Shown piece by piece: positions 1 through 6,510 of a stretch of 14,713 nucleotides of DNA. The notes beneath the pieces are model-generated. The model made no database searches. It saw only the letters and a list, made by a program, of their open reading frames with translations, and was not told the origin of the DNA. Source of the stretch: JBKHJA01 sp046538375. Its GTDB lineage: Bacteria > Acidobacteriota > Aminicenantia > Aminicenantales > Aminicenantaceae. The stretch is taken from contig JBKHJA010000066.1 in the NCBI GenBank assembly GCA_046538375.1, positions 1 to 14,713 on the forward strand. Direction: 5' to 3'. The translations under genes and the position numbers were made by a program. Numbering within the stretch: the stretch's first letter is position 1; each line of letters starts with the position of its first letter.

Positions 1-256
1 TCTTCACTCATCATACCACAAATTCCCTTTTTACTGAAAAATGGACAAATCAAGGTGTGCATCTTTTTTTCTTTTATAAGGGTGAAGGATGGGGGTCGTC
101 AGCACGCTAATTTCTCCCAGCGAGTCCTCGGAGGGGCTTCCTCACCCCCCATCCCTCACCCTTTTCAATCTAGCATAAATATTTATTGCAAACACCGTTT
201 TGAGGATGATTTCTAAGTCAGGAAAAGGGCTCTTTTTCTGTGGCATAGGCCGGTGA
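1..256. other. Intergenic region downstream of the DUF362 gene
   Basis: No credible gene is visible here. The stretch lies 3' of the DUF362 gene, which reads leftward and stops at 257. It contains one short foldback repeat copy (80-161), annotated separately. The first 79 bases are AT-rich and show no feature I can support. Confidence 0.6.
80..161. repeat. Intergenic foldback repeat, copy A (82 bp, short form)
   Basis: Starts with GGGTGAAGGATGGGGG and ends with CCCCCATCCCTCACCC, so the two ends are near-perfect inverted repeats. The interior begins with the module GTCGTCAGCACGCTAATTT, also found at the left end of the copy at 12353-12663, and ends with that copy's right-end module (GGGGCTTCCTCACCCC). 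Copy A looks like the long copy with its middle removed: the junction AGTCCTCGGAGGGG (123-136) matches the direct repeat that flanks the missing part in the long copy (12397-12410 and 12625-12638). It lies 96 bases past the stop of the DUF362 gene. It has no coding capacity. Confidence 0.8.
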
Positions 257-1327
257 TCAATATTTCTTCCACAGGCGGCCCCAATCTGTGTTTAAAAATT
301 CCCGGATCCTTTTTCGTCCCGCTGTAGGATACCAGAGACAGTCATGGTAAACGTTGCTGGCAAAAGGGGCCCATACCACCAAGGGGGATCGGAGAAGGAG
401 CGCTTCAAACGGCCGCAAAAAGCCTTTTCTGATCATTTGATCTCCCCATATCACCACACTTCTCTTGGCGTTAAAGTGAAAATTGATCTCAGAGATATCC
501 CGGCCAATGACCTCGATTTCTCGGGGATCTCCTGTTCCCAGACCCATCTCATGAGCCAGGCGGATATAGGGAATGGCCATGGGTTCAAAACCCATGATTT
601 TGGCGGCGATGGAATCAATGGCCAGAGAGTCCCCGCTGGCCAGGATGATGTTTTTGATCTTGGGTTCCATGGTCCGTGGACCGGCCCCATCACCGCACAC
701 CGTTCCATCCATGATCGAAAACTTCTGTGGATGAAGCTCCTTTTCCATCATCAGCAGATCCACCAGCACTTGATGGATGTATTTATGGGCAAAATGTCTG
801 ACCTCTTTCAACAATCCTCCAAAAGCATTCTTGACAGCTCCGGTGGTGGTGGAATGTCCGTGGGTTTTTACAGTAGGAAGGTGAATGATCCCTTTTCCTA
901 TAAACATTTTGGGTATTTCGATGCCTTCCGGGAATATCTGATTCAATTTCAAAAGCGGGCTTTTGAATTCATATCTTATCCATTCCACATAGGGAAGAGC
1001 TACGAATTTCAGATCATATTTTCTCAGGATGGGGGTCCACTTGTTGTTCTTGGCTCCCTTGATGGGTTCAGTGACCACTGTTTTGTTCTCCACCGGGATC
1101 AAGTTCTCTTTCCGGTATCCATCTTGGTGAAGGGTTCGAACCACTCCTTCAAGCTGCCAGGGCTGGCTGGAACAGGAGGGAAAATATTTTGTCCAGGACA
1201 GGTTGAGTTTTATCAGGGTCTCATGGTCCTTTGAGATGAAGCGCTGATAATGGGCAAGGCGCATCAATTTTTTGTAGTCCTGGAGTACTGTTTGGGGAGA
1301 TGTGTACAGAACCGCCACTTTGGTCAT
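257..1327 (-). CDS. DUF362 domain-containing protein
   Basis: A 356-residue cytosolic protein with the family signatures of DUF362 in order: HLPTVKTHGHST followed by KNAFGGLL (about residues 149-173), MDGTVCGDGAGPR (206-218), a SGD.LAIDSIAAKIMGF block (231-247) and GLGTGDPREIEVIG (262-275). No signal peptide and no clustered cysteines for a ferredoxin-type iron-sulfur site are visible, unlike some DUF362 relatives that carry such a domain. The biochemical role of the family is not settled, so no reaction is assigned. The ATG is preceded by GAGGTGG (1335-1341) at a 7-base spacing. That site overlaps the last codons of the upstream UbiA-type gene, only 4 bases away, so the two are very likely co-transcribed and translationally coupled. 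This suggests work in the same polyprenyl or surface-glycan pathway, which is inference. Confidence 0.88.
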   Translation of the reverse strand: MTKVAVLYTSPQTVLQDYKKLMRLAHYQRFISKDHETLIKLNLSWTKYFPSCSSQPWQLEGVVRTLHQDGYRKENLIPVENKTVVTEPIKGAKNNKWTPILRKYDLKFVALPYVEWIRYEFKSPLLKLNQIFPEGIEIPKMFIGKGIIHLPTVKTHGHSTTTGAVKNAFGGLLKEVRHFAHKYIHQVLVDLLMMEKELHPQKFSIMDGTVCGDGAGPRTMEPKIKNIILASGDSLAIDSIAAKIMGFEPMAIPYIRLAHEMGLGTGDPREIEVIGRDISEINFHFNAKRSVVIWGDQMIRKGFLRPFEALLLRSPLVVWAPFASNVYHDCLWYPTAGRKRIREFLNTDWGRLWKKY

Positions 1328-1331
1328 TTGG

Positions 1332-2210
1332 TTACCACCTCACATAAAGTATAAACACCGAACAGGCAATCCATAGGAAGATATCCACTAGAAGAGGCCT
1401 GTCTCTGATGATCAAAACCTCTGGACTTCCCCCTTCGCGTTTTTGATGGACCAGGTAAAGATAGCGGAAGATACCATAAAGCACGAAAGGAACAGTGAAG
1501 ATGAGATTTGTGGTTCCAAACTTAGACACCGTCTCATCTGAAATGGTGTACAGACAATAAGCAATCAAAGTGGAAGCAGTGACCACTGCGATCATCTGGT
1601 CGAGAAGATAAGGATTGTATTCTTTGAGAATACGTCGATGGAAGGAAGCATTTTTTTCCAGCAGGACAATTTCGTGCCTTCTTTTGCTCATGGCCAGAAA
1701 AAGGGAAAGAAGGATGGTGCAGATGAGAAGCCAGGAGGAAAGAGAGACATGGATGGCCAGGCCTCCGGCTACCACCCGGATAAGAAAGCCAGCAGCCACC
1801 ACAAACACATCCACAATCACCATGTGTTTCAACCACAGGGAGTAAGCAACCTGAAGGGAAAAATAGACCAGGCTGATGATGAAGAAAGACAAGTTGAGAG
1901 CAAAGGCGATCAGGAAAGCCGCCAGGCTAAAAATGATGAACGAGAAAAAGGCTGTTCTTTTTTGCAGCCGGCCTGAAGCTATGGGTCTTTTCGATTTCAG
2001 GGGATGGAGTTTGTCCTCATCCAGATCCTGAAGATCATTCAAAATATAAAGCGCTCCTGAAAGAAGACAGAAGGCCAGAAAAGCAATGATATTTTTGAGA
2101 AGGAGAGGCAGGTCAAAAATGTTTTGGGAAAATACAAGAGGGGCAAAAATGAACAGGTTTTTTATCCACTGAGGAGGGCGCATGGATTTGATGATTTCTG
2201 TCAGGGTCAT
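1332..2210 (-). CDS. UbiA-family prenyltransferase, decaprenyl-phosphate phosphoribosyltransferase type
   Basis: A 292-residue integral membrane protein with about eight or nine hydrophobic segments. The start RPPQWIKNLFIFAPLVFS (11-28), the aspartate-rich site NDLQDLDED (58-66), the HP.K..RPIASG stretch (69-80), the YS.WLKH...VDVFVVAAGFLIR block (123-145) and SKRRHE (175-180) match the UbiA branch that includes mycobacterial DPPR synthase (Rv3806c). That enzyme moves 5-phosphoribose from PRPP to polyprenyl phosphate, giving a lipid-linked pentose donor for wall glycans. Quinone or heme prenyltransferases of the same superfamily are less likely given the N-terminal motif. The partner genes of the mycobacterial pathway (phosphatase, DprE1/DprE2) are not in the window, so the exact substrate is open. 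It starts a leftward two-gene unit with the DUF362 gene. No strong Shine-Dalgarno precedes the ATG. Confidence 0.87.
   Translation of the reverse strand: MTLTEIIKSMRPPQWIKNLFIFAPLVFSQNIFDLPLLLKNIIAFLAFCLLSGALYILNDLQDLDEDKLHPLKSKRPIASGRLQKRTAFFSFIIFSLAAFLIAFALNLSFFIISLVYFSLQVAYSLWLKHMVIVDVFVVAAGFLIRVVAGGLAIHVSLSSWLLICTILLSLFLAMSKRRHEIVLLEKNASFHRRILKEYNPYLLDQMIAVVTASTLIAYCLYTISDETVSKFGTTNLIFTVPFVLYGIFRYLYLVHQKREGGSPEVLIIRDRPLLVDIFLWIACSVFILYVRW
1335..1341 (-). promoter_or_regulatory. Ribosome binding site of the DUF362 gene
   Basis: GAGGTGG on the minus strand, 7 bases before the ATG at 1325-1327. It lies across the stop codon region of the upstream gene and is the clearest Shine-Dalgarno of the leftward genes. 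It supports the chosen start. Confidence 0.65.
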
Positions 2211-2584
2211 TGGAATTCAAACCCAGGGTATGTGCCTATAATTCATTCCCCATATGATGGAAGCATGGATTCATGTTCGGAATTGAGAAAATCTTATGGC
2301 CGCCCAAAACTCTCCTCAGGAAAATCCATATTAGGATAGATGAAAGATTTATGCAAGTGTGCGGTGAGCATCCTTAACTATCACCAAAATAAGATGTTTG
2401 CGTAATCAGGGTGAGGGATTGGGGTGAAGAAGCCCCTATGAGGACTGAGCGGGCATGGTTTCTCTCCGCAGGAGAGAAGAGCGAAGTCCGAATGGGAGCT
2501 GATTTTCCTCGCTGGGGAAAATCAGTGTGCTTCGGAACCCCATCCCTCACCCTTTCATAATTTACGCATTTATATCTTTGTTCC
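2211..2584. other. Intergenic region between the polymerase/ligase gene and the UbiA-type gene
   Basis: No gene is supported in these 374 bases. They hold a foldback repeat copy (2409-2552) next to the end of the leftward polymerase/ligase gene, then about 200 bases that should contain the promoter of the UbiA-type gene. The best candidate I see on the minus strand is weak: TTGCAT (2351-2356), a 17-base spacer and TAATAT (2328-2333). The repeat and the gap argue that the UbiA/DUF362 pair is a separate transcription unit. Confidence 0.55.
2409..2552. repeat. Intergenic foldback repeat, copy B (144 bp)
   Basis: Bounded by GGGTGAGGGATTGGGG and CCCCATCCCTCACCC, inverted with respect to each other. 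Two further hairpins lie inside: TCTCTCC/GGAGAGA (2461-2477) and CTGATTTTCC/GGAAAATCAG with a 7-base loop (2499-2525). Its left part (GAAGCCCCTATGAGGACTGA onward) is the reverse complement of the right part of the copy at 12353-12663 and matches the partial copy at 14661. The right part uses its own shorter middle. It begins 33 bases beyond the stop of the leftward polymerase/ligase gene, so it would be transcribed as part of that gene's 3' end. Confidence 0.82.
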
Positions 2585-4630
2585 CTAAGATCGGTCTTTG
2601 AATTGAATCTTTCCCAGGGCCACCCCTAAATTTCTCGGGTCTGCTGTTCCCAGAGCTTTTTGAGGGTTCCAGGTTCTTGAGACTTCGAACAGAAGAATCA
2701 GTTCCTGATTCACTTCTTCCGGAATATGATAAAGGTAAGTTTTCCATCCATGCTCTGTCAACACTATTTCATCCAAGATTTTTTTTTGCTCAAACAGATC
2801 TTTAACCAGGGAGATTTTCACTGTGACCGGATTTCTGTGGATATCAGGGTGTGAGGCCAAAAGAGGAATTTCCATCACTGGCTTTTTGACCTTGACGGTC
2901 AAGCCGCCATGCCTTCTGGTCCAGCGAAATTCCAGGCCGTCTTTTGTTCTTTCTTTTTTGTGGAAACCGAAATTTTGCTTTAACCCGAACTTCTCTGACC
3001 GGCTTTTCAGGGAAAGGGAATGGGTGGAATTCCATAAATGAATCCCGGCGAAAAGGACGAAAAGGAAGATTATGGATAGTCCTGTCCACCTGGGCATATG
3101 GAGTTTTTCTTCTCCGGGAAAGCTTGAGCAGAAGAGAAGGGCCGCCAGGAGCCAGAATGTGTATTTTATTTCATAACTGCCGATGTATGTATGGACGAAG
3201 AAGTTGAGCACGAGAGAGATGATTCCGCAGGAGATTCCAATCTGGATGTACTTCCAGCGGCCGTAGCGGTAATACCGCCTCCACATCCTGTGGATCTGTT
3301 TAAGTATTTCCCAGAAAATCCACAGGGAAAAAAACAGCGCTGCGATTCCCATTTCCGAGCCCACCTGAAGAAAATAATTTTCTGCAGAATCCACCCATTC
3401 TTTGTACTGGCCGTTGTGTGTTTCTGCATAATTGGGCAGCTCGATGATATAGGCTCCTATCCCCACTCCGGTCAGCGGATAGTTTTTCATCATGGAGAAG
3501 GCCATTTTCCATTGATTGAACCAGCGGATACCCACAGCCTCTTCCAGCCCCCCGTATCGGTGCCTTATATCGGTGAGCCTTTTGTAGGCTTCTGAGTCTT
3601 GGGAAGAGAGGAAGAGGAGGAAGAGCGCTGCTGTGACAGCCGCAAGAACGGCCACCATTGGGATGACTTTTTTGAAGGGGTAGGATTTCAGTCTTTTCCA
3701 GTCAATGGTTTTGAGCAGAATCAGTATAAGAAACAACAAAAGAGAAAGGAGGACCCCGATTAAACCGCTTTTTGAGCCGGTATGAGGGAGAATGAACAGA
3801 ACCAGGATGAAAAGCCCAGCAGAAAAGATCCTGATGAGTCCTTTAAAGAAAAACACCGCAGCTAAAATCACCGGAATGACCATGGATAGATAGGCTCCGA
3901 AAGAGAGGGGGTCCTTAAAGGTGGAATTGATGATGGATTCATTGATCCGCATCGGAGTGTTGCCCAGGCTTATATCCTTGAAATGTTGGTAAAATCCAAA
4001 AATGAGAGAGATGAAGGTGCTGGACAGAAGAACCACCAGTATCTTTCTTATGAATTCCTTTGATTCAACCGTGTTCAAAAGGATGAAAAAAAAGGCGAAG
4101 CCGGAGAGATAGTTCAGGGAGAAGAAAACACTGCTCATGAGAGCCCCCCCTGCTGTGACCTTGTGGACATTGGTGGTGAGTTCATAGACATGATCAGACA
4201 GGAGAGGATAAAAATTTGTGTACCTGAAGATGGTGATCAATCCTGACACCAGGATAAGCAGGGATAAAAGGGCCATAGGCAGAAAGATTGGAAGCTCAAG
4301 AGAATATTTTTCCCGGGCTAGGGTGTGATGAGTGAGCCATCCCAGGAAGTAGAACAGGAACAGGACCAAAGCTGTGGGTGCGTGGGGGGTGTGTTCGAAT
4401 ATGCCGAAGAAATAGGGCAGATTATTGATGAGAGGGAAAAAGAATATAAAGAGTAAAGTTCCCCGCTGCAGGCTGGCCGCTGTTGAGAGGAACACCACAA
4501 ACAGGATGGGGATGAGAAGGATCTGGAAAGGCTTCACAAGAGGAACATACTTGATGTAGAAAAAATAAAGGGCAAGGGCATAGAGTGTGGAAAGGAATAA
4601 AAATAAAAGCTTTCTTGTTTTAACCATCAT
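2585..4630 (-). CDS. O-antigen polymerase/ligase family membrane protein (Wzy/WaaL type) with extra C-terminal domain
   Basis: A 681-residue protein with roughly 14-15 membrane segments up to about residue 533. The Wzy_C-type core shows FKDPLSFGAYLSMVIPV (238-254), HTGSKSGLIGVLLSLLL (283-299), the external loop block RWFNQWKMAFSMM followed by YPLTGVGIGAY (369-394) and ENYFLQVGSEMGIAAL (417-432). Such proteins polymerise lipid-linked oligosaccharide repeats or ligate the glycan to its final acceptor; the sequence alone does not say which. After the last membrane span a soluble tail of about 145 residues follows, rich in beta-type sequence and ending in a WNP...DPRNLGVALGKIQF motif, and probably on the outer face. 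Most family members are near 400-450 residues, so this tail is an addition. Two ATG codons stand in tandem at the start (4628 and 4625) with no clear Shine-Dalgarno. It lies 140 bases after the WecA-type gene in the same direction. Confidence 0.88.
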   Translation of the reverse strand: MMVKTRKLLFLFLSTLYALALYFFYIKYVPLVKPFQILLIPILFVVFLSTAASLQRGTLLFIFFFPLINNLPYFFGIFEHTPHAPTALVLFLFYFLGWLTHHTLAREKYSLELPIFLPMALLSLLILVSGLITIFRYTNFYPLLSDHVYELTTNVHKVTAGGALMSSVFFSLNYLSGFAFFFILLNTVESKEFIRKILVVLLSSTFISLIFGFYQHFKDISLGNTPMRINESIINSTFKDPLSFGAYLSMVIPVILAAVFFFKGLIRIFSAGLFILVLFILPHTGSKSGLIGVLLSLLLFLILILLKTIDWKRLKSYPFKKVIPMVAVLAAVTAALFLLFLSSQDSEAYKRLTDIRHRYGGLEEAVGIRWFNQWKMAFSMMKNYPLTGVGIGAYIIELPNYAETHNGQYKEWVDSAENYFLQVGSEMGIAALFFSLWIFWEILKQIHRMWRRYYRYGRWKYIQIGISCGIISLVLNFFVHTYIGSYEIKYTFWLLAALLFCSSFPGEEKLHMPRWTGLSIIFLFVLFAGIHLWNSTHSLSLKSRSEKFGLKQNFGFHKKERTKDGLEFRWTRRHGGLTVKVKKPVMEIPLLASHPDIHRNPVTVKISLVKDLFEQKKILDEIVLTEHGWKTYLYHIPEEVNQELILLFEVSRTWNPQKALGTADPRNLGVALGKIQFKDRS

Positions 4631-4770
4631 GGTGTTGGTTTAGAAAGTCAACTTATCCCTATTGAGAATAAAAATTTCTCTTTCTGGGGAGGCGGAGAAA
4701 TTTGGGGAACGGCTTTGCTTGCTTGCCTTGGGGAAGGCAAAACCAAGAAAGATGGAGTGGTTTTCTTTGA

Positions 4771-5856
4771 TCATTCACCAGGAGTCTGGCGCTTTTGTTT
4801 GGGGAATATGTTGTGATAGCCCAGATAACCCAGCAGAAAAAAACAAATGAGGAGGATGAGAACAAAAAGCAGCAGCCTCAATTTGGTTTGAACAAACTCA
4901 AACAGAATTCCCGCTAAAGAAAACAGGAAGGAAATGAAAATCAAAAATAAAGTTGTTTTGGTTTCAGTGAATCCTTTTTTCAGGAAGCGGTAGTGGAAAT
5001 GGTCTGTATCCCGGATGAAAATACTTTTTCTCCGGTAAATCCTTCGGGTGATGGTCACCAGTGTCTCCAGTATGGGAAGCAGTAAGATGATGATAGGAAT
5101 CATTAAAGCGATGGCCAAGGAGACCTTGCGGTGGATCTTGGCCATGGATAAAACAGCAAGCATGAATCCGATGAACAGGCTTCCCGAATCTCCCAGATAT
5201 ATCTTTGCCCGGGGAAAGTTGAAGGGATAAAATCCGATCATGGCCCCCAGCAGCACAGCTATGATGAGCACAATGTGATACTGGGCAGAGAGTAGGGCTA
5301 AGATTCCCAGAGAAAGAGAAGCAAAAAACGAAATCCCCAGCGCCAGCCCGTCCAGCCCATCCATGATATTCACAGCGTTGGTTATGCCCACCACCCAAAG
5401 AATGGTCAGGACAAGAGGGAGAATGTGGATCCCTATGCTTTTGGTTCCCAGGAAGGGAATACTGATTTCAGCGATTTTAAACCCGGCCAAATAAATCAGG
5501 ATGGCGGCCATGATCTGGAAAAAGAATTTTTTGAAAGCATCCGCTCCTTTGAGATCATCGTACACACCCAAAGCAAAAATGAGGGCAAAAGCCACCAAAA
5601 GCAGGGTATAGCTTATGTGTTCATCCACTCCACTGAAAATGTATCCAAACATCAGGCGGGTGATGAGAAGAGAAATCACCAGGGAAACCACCAGGGCTAT
5701 TCCACCCCCGGTGGGTGTTTTCTTCTGTTTGAAGTTGTTCTCATCCAGATCAGTGAAAATGTTATATTTATAGGCTATTTTCACCAGGATAAAAGAAAAG
5801 ATGAAAGCCAGAGCAGCGGAAGTAAAGAAAGCGGCAACCGGGGCTGAAGTATTCAT
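4771..5856 (-). CDS. Polyprenyl-phosphate sugar-1-phosphate transferase (MraY/WecA family)
   Basis: A 361-residue polytopic membrane protein with the full set of family motifs: KTPTGGG (46-52), VYDDLKG (98-104) with the paired aspartates that hold the magnesium and the lipid phosphate, NAVNIMDGLDG (160-170), PRAKIYLGDSGSLF (215-228) and the cytosolic DTDHFHYRFL loop (283-292) that corresponds to the sugar-nucleotide binding HxHH-like segment. The enzyme transfers a HexNAc-1-phosphate from a UDP-sugar to undecaprenyl phosphate and so starts a surface polysaccharide on the inner leaflet. The absence of other peptidoglycan genes and the neighbouring polymerase/ligase favour a WecA-like role over MraY; the exact sugar cannot be read off. 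It lies 75 bases downstream of the barrel gene in the same direction. No Shine-Dalgarno is evident. Confidence 0.92.
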   Translation of the reverse strand: MNTSAPVAAFFTSAALAFIFSFILVKIAYKYNIFTDLDENNFKQKKTPTGGGIALVVSLVISLLITRLMFGYIFSGVDEHISYTLLLVAFALIFALGVYDDLKGADAFKKFFFQIMAAILIYLAGFKIAEISIPFLGTKSIGIHILPLVLTILWVVGITNAVNIMDGLDGLALGISFFASLSLGILALLSAQYHIVLIIAVLLGAMIGFYPFNFPRAKIYLGDSGSLFIGFMLAVLSMAKIHRKVSLAIALMIPIIILLLPILETLVTITRRIYRRKSIFIRDTDHFHYRFLKKGFTETKTTLFLIFISFLFSLAGILFEFVQTKLRLLLFVLILLICFFLLGYLGYHNIFPKQKRQTPGE

Positions 5857-5931
5857 TGTTGTTTGTTATATCATTTGGGTTTTTATGTACTGGTCATAGG
5901 CGATATTGAACCCTGAGGAACTCTTTTCAAC

Positions 5932-6501
5932 CTAAAATTCATACCCCAAAGCCAATCCTAAATCAAGTCCTCCTGCATCAAATTTGATCTCCGCGGGCCT
6001 CATTTCACAATAATGGTAGCTGAGACAGAAGTCAATTATAAATTCTTTCACGTATTTTTTTAAGACTTTTATCCTTTTGAACCCTCCGATTTTTATGGTA
6101 TACCCTAATTTATCTCCCTTCACCCTGCCGATGGGATTCTTTTCCTGGAAGGAGGTGTAGATGAGGCCAGCTCCAGCATAAAAATTGATTTTCTTTTCCA
6201 GGAAGGGGTATCTCACATGAACTCCCCAAGGGATGATTCTGACCGCTGTTCTTTCACCGGTAAAAGTCAGCTGGCCGTGTTTGTAAAAGTAGCTGACCTC
6301 CACATGCAGTTCTATTTTTTTCCAGATGTTTCTGCTGATATCCACACTGTACTTTATCCCGGGGCCGTATATCTCTCTGAATGCTTTTTCAGAAGGATAA
6401 AACAGGCTTCCTCCTATTTCCAGCCGGAAGAGCTCAGCCTTGAGAAGAGAGGTGGTAAGGAGAAGGCCCATGATGCTGATGATGAATTTTTTTGTATTCA
6501 T
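5932..6501 (-). CDS. Small outer-membrane beta-barrel protein
   Basis: A 189-residue protein with a typical signal peptide (MNTKK, hydrophobic core to about residue 20, probable cleavage after LLKA at 22). The mature part consists of alternating amphipathic strands with aromatic ends (for example IELHVEVSYFY, INFYAGAGLIYTSF, DFCLSYHYC) and ends in LDLGLALGYEF, a good C-terminal beta-signal with a final phenylalanine. About eight strands would fit the length, as in OmpA/OmpX-like barrels. The role is unknown; it might be a structural barrel or a small outer-membrane channel. Its start lies 9 bases after the stop of the SGNH hydrolase gene, so the two are probably co-transcribed and coupled. 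A weak AAGTGAGA lies about 12 bases before the ATG. Two cysteines near the C-terminus (in CLSYHYC) are unusual for a barrel and could form a disulfide. Confidence 0.78.
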   Translation of the reverse strand: MNTKKFIISIMGLLLTTSLLKAELFRLEIGGSLFYPSEKAFREIYGPGIKYSVDISRNIWKKIELHVEVSYFYKHGQLTFTGERTAVRIIPWGVHVRYPFLEKKINFYAGAGLIYTSFQEKNPIGRVKGDKLGYTIKIGGFKRIKVLKKYVKEFIIDFCLSYHYCEMRPAEIKFDAGGLDLGLALGYEF

Positions 6502-6510
6502 CTGCTTTTT

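Noticed and set aside
344..1234. Long plus-strand open frame of 296 codons
   Set aside because: It lies wholly antisense to the DUF362 gene, whose protein matches family motifs throughout. The antisense product has low-complexity, non-family sequence.
4723..4740. Hairpin TTGCCTT/AAGGCAA between the WecA-type and polymerase/ligase genes
   Set aside because: The stem has only 7 bp and no T-run follows on either strand, so I do not call it a terminator.
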